Shown here piece after piece: positions 6,864 to 15,479 of a DNA stretch of 35,368 bases (position 1 is the stretch's first letter; the number at the start of each line of letters is the position of its first letter). Under the pieces are notes generated by a model. It did no database searches and was not told the DNA's origin. It was given only the letters and a program-made list of their open reading frames with translations. The stretch comes from an uncultured Bacilli bacterium (GTDB taxonomy: Bacteria; Bacillota_I; Bacilli_A; RFN20; CAG-449). The position numbers and the translations under genes are program-made. The stretch spans positions 1 through 35,368 of the forward strand of contig CALVKD010000039.1 of NCBI GenBank assembly GCA_944332525.1. Direction: 5' to 3'.

Positions 6864-7357
6864 TTTCTAATGAAATCAACATGATATATCTCATTCCAGA
6901 GATATCTCAAATCTTTTTCTTCCACCTTTCCGTTATATGAGAGAACCTCATAATCAACATCATTATAAGCATAAAAGAGATTATTCTCACAAAAATTATT
7001 TTTTAGATAAAAATCTTTTCTTTTTTTATCTATGAGAGTTCCACCGTTTTCAATATCGAGCATTATGACCTTATTAGAATACTTTTTCTTTAATAAAGAT
7101 AACATCTCTGATCCATAACCTTTGCCTCGGAATTGTTCTTTAACGGCTAGATATAAGACATTCAGAAATCTTTTGACCAAGATGACGTGAGCAAATCCAA
7201 CAAATTCATCTCCCTCAAAAAAAGCCTCAACCTCCACGAATGGAAAATGTTCTAAGTAATCAAATTCCATTCTCACCTCTTTTTTGAAAGCTTTCAGATA
7301 GAGGACTTTGATTTCCTGTTTCACCTCTATGCTGAAGCGATCTTTCATCGTTAACAT
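6860..7357 (-). CDS. GNAT family N-acetyltransferase
   Basis: A 165-residue GNAT-fold enzyme that would transfer an acetyl group from acetyl-CoA. The acetyl-CoA-binding motif A is clear: LYLAVKEQFRGKGYGSEML at about residues 68-86, with the Q/RxxGxG/A loop (QFRGKGYG). A later DFYLKNNFCENN segment is typical of the fold's end. The acceptor is unknown. The start at 7357 is preceded by AAAGGAG with 7-base spacing. It is the first gene of an operon with two overlapping small membrane protein genes, which suggests, as inference only, a membrane-linked acceptor or process. Confidence 0.8.
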   Translation of the reverse strand: MLTMKDRFSIEVKQEIKVLYLKAFKKEVRMEFDYLEHFPFVEVEAFFEGDEFVGFAHVILVKRFLNVLYLAVKEQFRGKGYGSEMLSLLKKKYSNKVIMLDIENGGTLIDKKRKDFYLKNNFCENNLFYAYNDVDYEVLSYNGKVEEKDLRYLWNEIYHVDFIRK

Positions 7358-7627
7358 AATATCACTCCTTTCAAATTATTTTTATAATATCAAATCTCTT
7401 TAAACCATCTTTTAACTTTTTAGTCTGTATAAAAGCGAGACGCGATAGAAAATTGAAATTTAAAAGAAAATAAATATTTCATAAAATAGTTATTAACATA
7501 TGTGTATAAATTATCTAATGTGTAAGTTTCGCTTTAACAAATGTAAGTTTTTTAAAGATAATATAGATAAAAAAATATCAATATGTTACAATAAACTGTA
7601 AATTCAGAAAGGATATTTAAATTTTAA

Positions 7628-8479
7628 ATGAAAAAGACAAAAATTTTAATCCCTCTCTTAGCCTTGGGATTACTTGCTGGCTGTGGAGGAACATCAACAT
7701 CTTCAACGCCAACCTCATCATCCGAACCAGAAACAGTCATCGTTACTGTCAGAACCTTTGAAGAACAACTTAAAGCTGCTGGTATTGAAGGATACACATA
7801 TGTTGATCCAAATGCTGACATCTACAAAGCAGAAACAAAACCAGCTGAAGGAGAAGAAGATGTCGTTGCTGGAGCATCAGGTGAAGGAACAGACTTCTAT
7901 CCAGCTTCCGGTGGTGGATCTTACTACACATTAGACTATATGGTAACTAGAGCGAACCTCAAATACTACCATTATTACTGGTCAGAAAGCGAAGAAGGTG
8001 CTAAAACCTTAGAAGAAGCTAGTAAATTAGAAAATGCTCAATACGTTTCTGATTTATTCCCTAATGATGGAAAAACTTATACTGTCGCTAGCTACAGCAA
8101 TGCTGTTGCTACTAAAACCATAGTTACTGCTGATAGTGAAGGCAATCTCTCTGCTTCAGTATATGGCATGGGTGCTTCTAAAATCGATGACAACTACTAT
8201 ATCACTGGTGCACTTACCAACAAGAAAACAGTTGCTAACTTAGTTAAGAACGGAAAAGGTTTAGTCCTTATGTACGAATACAACCCAACTTCTAACGATA
8301 AAACTGGCCCAGGTGGAAGAAACTTCGGCTGCCGTTTAGCTGTTGAGCTCGACTTTGATAAAACTACCTTCTCAACTTCTGAAGGTCCTGTTACCTTAAA
8401 GCTCGGTGATGATGTTCCAAGCAACCTCTCTGCTGCTATGGTCAAATTAAAAGTCACCACAATGTACACTTTAGGTTAA
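7628..8479 (+). CDS. Secreted lipoprotein, unknown function
   Basis: A 283-residue lipoprotein. The signal peptide MKKTKILIPLLALGLLAGC ends in the lipobox LAGC with lipid-attached Cys19, followed by a short Ser/Thr linker and then a single globular domain rich in Tyr, Gly and Ser. No enzyme motif was recognised. Codon use is biased towards C-ending codons (GTC, AAC, TAC), as in the aldolase gene, which suggests high expression. The ribosome-binding site AAAGGA is unusually distant (about 14 bases). It is a single-gene unit between divergent GNAT and convergent aldo/keto reductase genes and shares a bidirectional terminator with the latter. Confidence 0.8.
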   Translation: MKKTKILIPLLALGLLAGCGGTSTSSTPTSSSEPETVIVTVRTFEEQLKAAGIEGYTYVDPNADIYKAETKPAEGEEDVVAGASGEGTDFYPASGGGSYYTLDYMVTRANLKYYHYYWSESEEGAKTLEEASKLENAQYVSDLFPNDGKTYTVASYSNAVATKTIVTADSEGNLSASVYGMGASKIDDNYYITGALTNKKTVANLVKNGKGLVLMYEYNPTSNDKTGPGGRNFGCRLAVELDFDKTTFSTSEGPVTLKLGDDVPSNLSAAMVKLKVTTMYTLG

Positions 8480-8490
8480 TCAATATTTCT

Positions 8491-8526
8491 AAAAAAAGCT
8501 ATTGCTGCTACGCAATAGTTTTTTTT
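8491..8526. terminator. Bidirectional terminator
   Basis: CTATTGC (8499-8505) pairs with GCAATAG (8512-8518) around TGCTAC. Seven A's precede the stem and eight T's follow it, so it can end both the plus-strand lipoprotein gene and the minus-strand aldo/keto reductase gene. Confidence 0.85.
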
Positions 8527-9394
8527 AAGTATTTATTTCATGTTTATGAGCAATATATGCATCATCTAAATATTTTAGTTCTTCTCCGCTTAAAGTTAAT
8601 GATAAAGCTATCGCGGCATCATCAATATGGCTTTTTTCGTTAGCTCCAATAATCACTGCTTTAACATAATTTTGTTGAAGCAAATAAGCTAATGCAATAG
8701 TTGACATGTTAACGTTATGCTTCTGACTAAGTTCTTTAACTCTTTTTCTTATTTCTTTATTGATATTATCTTTTCCTTCATAAAAGCAGAGAAGCCCGCC
8801 TGCTAAAGGCGAATAAGGCGTGCATGATAAATGATATTTATCAATCAACGGCATTAAATCATTATTTTCTTCTCTTTCCATTAAAGAATAATTATGCTGA
8901 AGGACTTCTAATGATAAATTATGATTATTTGCTTCTTTAAAATATATTTTTGCTTGCTTCTTAGTCATTGAAGAAATACCGAAATGCTTAACTTTGCCCG
9001 TATCTTTTAGTTCTTTTAAGGCTTTGAACGTTTCACGCGGAGAAGTATCTTTATCAAAGCGATGCAAAAGAAGTAAATCAAGATAACCAACATTTATTCT
9101 GCTTAACGAATCAGTAACTGATTTTATAATTCCGTCATAAGATAATTTGCCATCATTAAAATATACTTTACTAGTAATAAAAATCTTTTCACGAGGTAAA
9201 TCATTAATAAATTTACCAAGATAAATTTCACTTAATGATCCGCTATAGCAATTAGCAGTATCGAAAAAGTTAATACCTAGCGAATATGCATACTCAAATA
9301 TTTCCTTTGCTTTATCTTCGCCTAATTGCCCAAAATTCATCGTGCCTAAGCAAATTCTCGAAAGTTTCTTTTCGCCTAATTCAAAGTATTTCAT
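8525..9394 (-). CDS. Aldo/keto reductase
   Basis: A 289-residue NAD(P)H-dependent oxidoreductase with the AKR (beta/alpha)8 barrel. The N-terminal LGTMNFG motif is followed by FFDTANCYSGSLSE (catalytic Asp and Tyr, about residues 44-57), ITSKVYF (catalytic Lys, about 75) and LLLLHRFD (catalytic His, about 111). The C-terminal AVIIGANEKSHIDD contributes to cofactor binding. Substrate unknown; carbonyl compounds or sugars are usual. The downstream end of the YbaK gene overlaps its start by 4 bases (ATGA), so the two are co-transcribed. Confidence 0.9.
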   Translation of the reverse strand: MKYFELGEKKLSRICLGTMNFGQLGEDKAKEIFEYAYSLGINFFDTANCYSGSLSEIYLGKFINDLPREKIFITSKVYFNDGKLSYDGIIKSVTDSLSRINVGYLDLLLLHRFDKDTSPRETFKALKELKDTGKVKHFGISSMTKKQAKIYFKEANNHNLSLEVLQHNYSLMEREENNDLMPLIDKYHLSCTPYSPLAGGLLCFYEGKDNINKEIRKRVKELSQKHNVNMSTIALAYLLQQNYVKAVIIGANEKSHIDDAAIALSLTLSGEELKYLDDAYIAHKHEINT

Positions 9395-9855
9395 ATAATA
9401 TCTGCAAAACGCGCTCTAATCAATTTAACTAAATTCTGAGGATTAATTTCAATTTGAAAACCTATTTTTCCACCTGAAACAAAGAATGTAGAAAGGTTTT
9501 CTGCCGTTGAATCAATATATGTCGGAAAAAGTTTTTTCATTCCAATAGGTGAGCAGCCACCATGAATATATCCAGTTAAAGGTAATAATTCTTTTTGATG
9601 AATCATTTCAATATTCTTTTCATTAGTTACCTTAGCTGCCTTTTTTAAATCTAATTCGTGATCAGCTGGAACGACAAAAACATAATATTTTTTCGACTTG
9701 CCCACCGTCACTAAGGTTTTATAAACTTTATTCAAATCTTGTCCTAAACAAGCTGCAACCTCTTTGGCATCAACATAAGGAGTCGAAGAATAATCTTTAA
9801 CCTGATATGGTATCTTTTTGCTATCTAGCATTTTCATAACTAATGTTTTTTCCAT
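9391..9855 (-). CDS. ybaK: YbaK/EbsC family aminoacyl-tRNA deacylase
   Basis: A 154-residue YbaK/ProX-fold protein. The hallmark GGCSPIGMKK lies at about residues 99-108 and the upstream KTLV and FVVPADHELDLKKAAK segments match YbaK of Haemophilus and E. coli, which hydrolyse Cys-tRNA(Pro) and so prevent Cys-for-Pro mistranslation. Length is normal. It overlaps the aldo/keto reductase start by 4 bases. The start is preceded by a purine-rich AAGAGAGAG. Confidence 0.9.
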   Translation of the reverse strand: MEKTLVMKMLDSKKIPYQVKDYSSTPYVDAKEVAACLGQDLNKVYKTLVTVGKSKKYYVFVVPADHELDLKKAAKVTNEKNIEMIHQKELLPLTGYIHGGCSPIGMKKLFPTYIDSTAENLSTFFVSGGKIGFQIEINPQNLVKLIRARFADII

Positions 9856-10036
9856 AATCTCTCTCTTTTCTTCTTTAAATCGCCTATATTATATAGTTTG
9901 AGTAAATACAAATAAATATTTAATTATTGGCAAATTAATTATTTTTATATAAAAAACACTTATTTTTTCTCAACTTATGTATAATTAATTAAATTTTGCT
10001 AATATTAGTAAAGTTAATATTTAAAGGAGGATTTCT

Positions 10037-11950
10037 ATGAACAAAAAAGCTTTAATTTTTGTAGCTATATTACCGTTATTCGCTCTTACAGCTTGCGACA
10101 AAGGTCAATCATCTGTAACTAGTGGATCATCTATGCCAAGCGTATCGTCTGGTTCATCTGACAGCTCATCTAGTTCAACTAGCAATTCAGAAAACACTTC
10201 ATCTTCTAACTCATCTAACAGTTCTGTTTCCGTCCCAGCTTATCCATCATTAAGGGAAGTTATGACAAATATTAGCACGCTTAAAAACTATACTTATTCA
10301 ATGTATGATGAAATTTTTGATATGACAACAAATATGTATTTTACAGAAAATGCGTACTATGTTGACTATGAAAATCCATCAAATGACTCTGCCGTGCCAT
10401 TTGGTTATGCGGAAGATTTAGAAGGACAAATATTTGAATTTGTTATTGAAAATGAACAAATCGTTCCAGGTGATTACGCTAGAACTACAACTGGTAATGT
10501 CATAAGTGATTTATGGGCTAACGCAATTATCAGTTTTTCAGATTTCAATATTGATGCATTCCAAGACACCCCTAGCAATGACAACCGCTATTTGATTACG
10601 GACGCTTCTAATAAGCAATTATTCGCTATGCTTGCTGGTTATGGTGATGTTTATGTTATGCCTTATGTTACCGTTGAAGTCGAAGTAACTGGTGAAAATA
10701 GTTTTATTTCAACAGTTACCTTTACTCCAGAAGGAAACGATAAATATACCGGCAGCTGCTATGGTACTTTAGAAGCAATAAATGAAACCACTATTCCTTA
10801 TATTGATGAATATATTGCTAATGGAGGAAGTGCAGCAACAAACGATGCCGATGCATTAATTTCTGTATTACAAACATTAAAAGATAGTAACAACTACACC
10901 TTAGAAGTTACAACTTCAACAAGTCATTATATTGATACTGTTACTAATGATTATTACTTCTCAGAAAACGTTAATAATCCTTCAGCTAGCAAAGGTTATC
11001 TTAACATTCCAGATCATGCATACAACTTCACTATGCCTAACGGAGAAGTAGTCCTCGGAAATGAAATTTCCTATACCTCATCAACTTCCAAATCATTCTG
11101 GGACAATGTTTCTTCTGTCCACAATTTCAAAAACATTAACTTAAGCGATATTCAATTAGAGCAAACTGCTGATGGTCTTAAATTAGCTAACAATGTCTCA
11201 TTCTTAAGTAGCTTATATGATTTAGTTCATTCAACTTCTTTCTTCCCAACAGTTAATATCAATACCGATTATGTAATCTTTACTGAAATTGAAGATGATT
11301 CTTTATCATTTACTTTGCATATTGAAAGCGAAGCTGATTTCAATGTTAAGATTACTAAAATCAAGACAACTGAAAATACAGTAATCAGCGATTATATCGA
11401 AACAATTAAAAACCATGATGCTTCCGATATCTCTACCTTAATCGATATGATTAAAAAAATTCAAACTGCTGCAACTTATCAAATTTCTTTAACTAATAAC
11501 TTCTCATCTTTTGCCCCAGATCTTAGCTCTGTTGGAAGTCTAAAAATAAGCGTATCTTCCGATAACTATTTCGTAGAAAACTTAACTGACTCCACCAAAT
11601 CTTATGGCTATAAAATGAATAACGGCGTTTTAAGCAAATATACCTTAAATGGTGAAGAAGAAGTCTTTACTGAAACTTTCGAAGGCGATATGGCAAATAA
11701 CGATGTCTTCACGACTATGTCAGCAATCAATGCCGATACCTTAAAGGGCGAAGCAACTTTGCAAGGTAACTATATCATAAATGATGATACAATCTTGTCT
11801 TTATTTGCTTCTTTATTTACTTTACCAGTTGATACATTCGTCACTAATGTTTCGCAAATAACCTTATCAATAACTAATGAAAACACTCTACATGTTGAAG
11901 GATCAACCACCTTCTATGGAAGCTTTAAAGCTGATATCGTTATTTTATAA
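10037..11950 (+). CDS. Large lipoprotein with three tandem diverged repeats
   Basis: A 637-residue lipoprotein. The signal peptide ends in LTAC with Cys20, followed by a 45-residue Ser/Thr/Asn linker. The rest falls into three modules of about 195 residues starting near 72, 271 and 465. Each opens with an amphipathic helix and a Tyr-containing strand (LKNYTYSM; LKDSNNYTLE; IQTAATYQIS), then a YF.EN...GY segment (MYFTENAYYVDY; DYYFSENVNNP; NYFVENLTDS). No catalytic motif was recognised; an anchored surface or ligand-binding role is inference. The ribosome-binding site AAAGGAGG is strong. It is monocistronic, with a good terminator at 11971. Confidence 0.8.
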   Translation: MNKKALIFVAILPLFALTACDKGQSSVTSGSSMPSVSSGSSDSSSSSTSNSENTSSSNSSNSSVSVPAYPSLREVMTNISTLKNYTYSMYDEIFDMTTNMYFTENAYYVDYENPSNDSAVPFGYAEDLEGQIFEFVIENEQIVPGDYARTTTGNVISDLWANAIISFSDFNIDAFQDTPSNDNRYLITDASNKQLFAMLAGYGDVYVMPYVTVEVEVTGENSFISTVTFTPEGNDKYTGSCYGTLEAINETTIPYIDEYIANGGSAATNDADALISVLQTLKDSNNYTLEVTTSTSHYIDTVTNDYYFSENVNNPSASKGYLNIPDHAYNFTMPNGEVVLGNEISYTSSTSKSFWDNVSSVHNFKNINLSDIQLEQTADGLKLANNVSFLSSLYDLVHSTSFFPTVNINTDYVIFTEIEDDSLSFTLHIESEADFNVKITKIKTTENTVISDYIETIKNHDASDISTLIDMIKKIQTAATYQISLTNNFSSFAPDLSSVGSLKISVSSDNYFVENLTDSTKSYGYKMNNGVLSKYTLNGEEEVFTETFEGDMANNDVFTTMSAINADTLKGEATLQGNYIINDDTILSLFASLFTLPVDTFVTNVSQITLSITNENTLHVEGSTTFYGSFKADIVIL

Positions 11951-11970
11951 TTATCAAGTTAAATAATATA

Positions 11971-12005
11971 AAACCCCTAAAGCAAAATAGCTTAAGGGGT
12001 TTTTA
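11971..12005 (+). terminator. Terminator of the large lipoprotein gene
   Basis: AAACCCCTAAAGC pairs with GCTTAAGGGGTTT (one mismatch) around AAAATA, followed by TTTTT. The stem is GC-rich relative to its surroundings. Confidence 0.9.
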
Positions 12006-12076
12006 TTATATAATCAATTTAACAATAGAAGCATTTAATATTAATAAAGCTTTATAACCATAACTATATAGTTTTT

Positions 12077-13330
12077 TTAATTAATTCTTTTCATTATATA
12101 TGGAACTTGCGAACTATTAATCTCGTAAAGTTTATTGTTAGATTTTCCTTTACGCACTTTTAAAATGCCATAATCGACATATTTATTTAGTATCTTAAAT
12201 GCCGCTTGCTTGGAGATATCAGATTTAATCCATTTAATAAAATCACTATAAATAAAACTGCCGTTATACGATATGAGAATCTTTTTTAAATATGCGCGAT
12301 CAGTTTCAGTTAAAACGATGCCATCATTTTTTAAATTTTGATCAATTACTTCAATATTTTTGTAACAATTATAATAATTAACCGAGGCGGAGAATAAATA
12401 AATCAAAAAATACGTCATGTCATTATGGCTATCGCGGCTATTTCTTAATGCGATATAATAACTGCTTTTAGTTTGATCAATTGCCTCAGAAATAAATAAC
12501 ATCTGATCTATATTAGATAATATGCTTAGCCAAAAAGAAACCATCCTCGCCGTCCGGCCATTATAATCAAAATATGGATGAATGTAGACTAAATAATAAT
12601 GAGCGATATGCGGTAAGAAAAATTTTTTTAGCGAATTCTTGCTATGCAAAACATTATTAACATATTCAAACAAAGAATTCATACACATTTCTATCTTACC
12701 TGGTGGGCAGCCCATATAATTATCGACTTCAACATCATCATAACGATAGTAATCACCTTCGCGCAGCTGATAGTCTTCCTCTAATAGACCATCGCTTAAT
12801 AATTGATAAAGACGAAGTAAATTTTCTTTATTAAAATCAGGATTGGTTAAGACAAACTTAATACCTTCATACATATTTTTAATTATATAGTCATTATGTT
12901 CTTTCAATGGCACTTCGTTTTTAATAATTTCTTTTATCCTTTTTCTCGTAGTATTAACACCTTCGACAGATAAAGTACCTTCAATTTCTGAATATATTCT
13001 CGATTTTAAAATATCTTGGAAAAATCTTGCTGTTACTAAATTTCCGTTCTGATTTATATCTTCCTCTATAAGGTTTTGAATAGTTAAAAGATTACTATTT
13101 AATTCCTCGCAGATAACAAAAAATGGTTGCTGATTGTTATAGCTTAACAAATTAGGAATTTCAAAACGAGAATCACCTTTATTAAGTGCTTTCTCTTCTT
13201 TATATTTTAATAGCTGATTAAATTCATTCACATCGAGGCAAAAATTATATTTTGTGTTATACATTAAATCACGCGGAGTTAAATAAATATTATTAAACAT
13301 ATAATCAAATATTTTTTTATAATCAACCAT
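12077..13330 (-). CDS. Fic family protein with variant active-site motif
   Basis: A 417-residue Fic/DOC-fold protein; such enzymes usually transfer AMP from ATP to target-protein hydroxyls. An inhibitory-type motif SEIEG lies at residues 114-118 (class II, N-terminal to the core). The Fic motif is H251-PYFDYNGRTAR, in which the usual D/E-G-N is D-Y-N (Tyr256 for Gly). The catalytic His and the G-R pair are kept. The C-terminus (about 335-417) is a winged-helix domain. The start is the ATG at 13330 because GGAGG lies 8 bases upstream; an earlier ATG is part of that site. The promoter has direct repeats, so self-regulation is possible. It opens the accessory region. A toxin role is not established. 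Confidence 0.82.
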   Translation of the reverse strand: MVDYKKIFDYMFNNIYLTPRDLMYNTKYNFCLDVNEFNQLLKYKEEKALNKGDSRFEIPNLLSYNNQQPFFVICEELNSNLLTIQNLIEEDINQNGNLVTARFFQDILKSRIYSEIEGTLSVEGVNTTRKRIKEIIKNEVPLKEHNDYIIKNMYEGIKFVLTNPDFNKENLLRLYQLLSDGLLEEDYQLREGDYYRYDDVEVDNYMGCPPGKIEMCMNSLFEYVNNVLHSKNSLKKFFLPHIAHYYLVYIHPYFDYNGRTARMVSFWLSILSNIDQMLFISEAIDQTKSSYYIALRNSRDSHNDMTYFLIYLFSASVNYYNCYKNIEVIDQNLKNDGIVLTETDRAYLKKILISYNGSFIYSDFIKWIKSDISKQAAFKILNKYVDYGILKVRKGKSNNKLYEINSSQVPYIMKRIN

Positions 13331-13345
13331 TTTGTCAACCTCCAT

Positions 13346-13400
13346 GTAAACTAAATAATATTAAGTAGTTTCAATATTGTCAACCAAATCGTAAACTAAA
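13346..13400 (-). promoter_or_regulatory. Fic promoter flanked by direct repeats
   Basis: The minus-strand promoter is TTGACA (13378-13383), 17 bases, TATTAT (13355-13360). The 10-mer TTTAGTTTAC occurs twice in the same orientation, at 13391-13400 (upstream of the -35) and 13346-13355 (just after the -10). The copies are 45 bases apart and bracket the promoter, as expected for an operator pair. The winged-helix tail of the Fic protein is a candidate binder. Confidence 0.55.
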
Positions 13401-13482
13401 AAATAAAATACTTGTCAATTATAAAGAATGTGCTTAATAAGCTTTATTTTTTAAAAAAAATATATAAATAAATCATGATATT

Positions 13483-14367
13483 TTAATGAAATGTATAACC
13501 GGCATATAAATAATATGGTTCACCAAGCAATCCTTCTTGATAGGCTATTTCAACACTATCACCAACTTCATAATCTTCATAAAGACTACTAGGTATACCT
13601 ATTTCATATTGTTTTTCATCTATTTCCACGACAAAATAATAAACTGTCGGTCCGCGATATCTTGATTGTATATATTTTTTTATTATTTTTTCATTTAAAA
13701 TGACTGGAGAAGAGGAATCAAATAAAACATTAATTTCGCAAAGAGAGATATAAGAAACAGAAAATCCGATTAAAAATCCAGCCAACGCAGCGTAAACTAT
13801 TTTAGATTTTTTAGTATTTTTCTTATTAGTTTGTTTCAATTTAACGTGATAAACGATAGATATCACTAAAGCAATAACCGCTATAATTAAAGACGGTAAA
13901 ATAAACGGAAAAGACGAAACAAAAGAAATATTGTTAATAAAACTAATTAATATAATTATTAAAATACACACAGGTACTTCAATATATAAATGGCTTGATT
14001 TAAAAATTTCTCTTTTTAAAATTAAACGCGGTAAAAACGAAATCGATAGGCCGATTGCACTAAATATTATGAAAATCAAAAAACTCGTTCGATAACCAAA
14101 AATAGGCATTAGATATGCCAAATACACTCCAAACAATACTAAGTAAATAATAAACACTAAATCTAATTGTTCTCTTCTGATAAAAATAAAACAAAGAAAA
14201 GCAATAAAAATAAAGCTAATACTAAAATACATCCCCCATAAAGAAGAAAGAAAGTCACTATTATCTTCACATAAAATTAAAATTACACCGGTTAAAAAGA
14301 AAACCGCTGCTAACGCATAGCGGATTATTGTTATTTTATCCATTTTTATAGAGTTTTTTCTTTTCAT
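13483..14367 (-). CDS. Multispan membrane protein with C-terminal soluble domain, unknown
   Basis: A 294-residue protein with about seven hydrophobic spans in residues 13-215, then a soluble tail of about 75 residues (VVEIDEKQYEIGIPSSLYEDYEVGDSVEI), which looks like a small beta-rich domain. No family was recognised. There is no clear Shine-Dalgarno before the ATG at 14367, and a TATAAT sits only a few bases upstream, so the true start could be the second ATG nine codons later (MDKITI). It is AT-rich and alone, between the Fic gene and an orphan lipoprotein gene, on the same strand as both. Confidence 0.65.
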   Translation of the reverse strand: MKRKNSIKMDKITIIRYALAAVFFLTGVILILCEDNSDFLSSLWGMYFSISFIFIAFLCFIFIRREQLDLVFIIYLVLFGVYLAYLMPIFGYRTSFLIFIIFSAIGLSISFLPRLILKREIFKSSHLYIEVPVCILIIILISFINNISFVSSFPFILPSLIIAVIALVISIVYHVKLKQTNKKNTKKSKIVYAALAGFLIGFSVSYISLCEINVLFDSSSPVILNEKIIKKYIQSRYRGPTVYYFVVEIDEKQYEIGIPSSLYEDYEVGDSVEIAYQEGLLGEPYYLYAGYTFH

Positions 14368-14581
14368 AATATAATTATAGTAAGATTATTTTAAAATACA
14401 AAAAGTCTAATAATTTTTTATCAATAAGTATTTTTTCAGATGCTTCTTCAGTATTTCCATTTTCTTTAATATTCTCTCGTTTTTATATTTTTCTCGTAAA
14501 ATAGCGCGCTAAATGAGAGAAATTTTACTCTATCCTCAAAAATTCATATATCATTTCTAAAAAGATGGATAGATAAAAATT

Positions 14582-15118
14582 TTAAAAATAATAATTAGAT
14601 GAATAATTATTAACTAAATAGTGCAATTGTTTTTCACTCATATTTTCGTGCTCGATAGTAAAATCTTCTAAAGAATATTTTTTATCAACTTCAAAGATAT
14701 ACCATTTATAGGCTATATCAGCAGTAACAACATTTGGAGTATATGCATAAAAGGTTATTTTATTATCAATCAGAGAGACCGCTCTTCTTGTTGAACCTGT
14801 TCCATCATATCGCATATAACCAAATAAATTATACGTATCAAAATTAACATCTTCCAAAATTGATTTATAAGCTTCTTCTCTACTCTTCTCTGCACCATAA
14901 GGATTAGTAAATTCATCAAACCAATCACACATTTGCGGATAACTAGTAAATAGCTGTATTGTTGGATCAGACATCGATATATTATTATCGCTGTTATATT
15001 TTAGTTCAGCAGAAAATTTATAAAGTTTAACCGGTTCAAAACCAAGATTGAACGCGCACCCAGTTAAAATAATCGTTCCAATAATTATACAAATAAATAA
15101 GCTAAATCTAAATTTCAC
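14582..15118 (-). CDS. Small lipoprotein, unknown function
   Basis: A 178-residue lipoprotein whose signal peptide ends in the lipobox LTGC (Cys21). The mature part is mixed alpha/beta and rich in Tyr, Asn and Asp, with no recognised motif; it lacks the Ser-rich linker seen in the other lipoproteins here. The start is taken as GTG at 15118, because AGGCGG lies about 8 bases upstream; an in-frame GTG three codons earlier is too close to that site. It is on the same strand as the membrane protein gene at 14367, with 214 bases between them. Confidence 0.65.
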   Translation of the reverse strand: MKFRFSLFICIIIGTIILTGCAFNLGFEPVKLYKFSAELKYNSDNNISMSDPTIQLFTSYPQMCDWFDEFTNPYGAEKSREEAYKSILEDVNFDTYNLFGYMRYDGTGSTRRAVSLIDNKITFYAYTPNVVTADIAYKWYIFEVDKKYSLEDFTIEHENMSEKQLHYLVNNYSSNYYF

Positions 15119-15479
15119 ATTAATCACCGCCTAAGAAATTTTACGTTTTAATAAAAAATTATCACAATTTTTGTCTCTTCAATTTTTATGCTAATTAATA
15201 CAATCATCAGATTAATATTATTATACTTTTTAATGATTAAATATAAAGCACATAGATAACAAAAATTACCAATTTTGACACAATTTCAATCCATCTATTT
15301 TTAATCTTTAATGGCAATCAGACTTTTTCCTTTATAGAAGATTTGAATTTAGAAGACAAGAATAATCTTTTTTGGAAATATAACTCCACTAATGGTTTAT
15401 GGTTCAAACAAACAGCAAATCCATCAAATATCATTCGAATAATAGGTAGAAATACGAATTTTTTTCGAATAGAAGAAGC
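15119..15479. other. Non-coding AT-rich gap with no clear gene
   Basis: About 360 bases separate the small lipoprotein from the broken DUF4143 gene. The part near 15119-15280 is very AT-rich and probably contains the lipoprotein promoter. From about 15300 the plus strand can be read as an open stretch (NGNQTFSFIEDLNLEDKN), but it has no ribosome-binding site and no family resemblance. It may be decayed 5' sequence of the ATPase gene. Confidence 0.4.
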
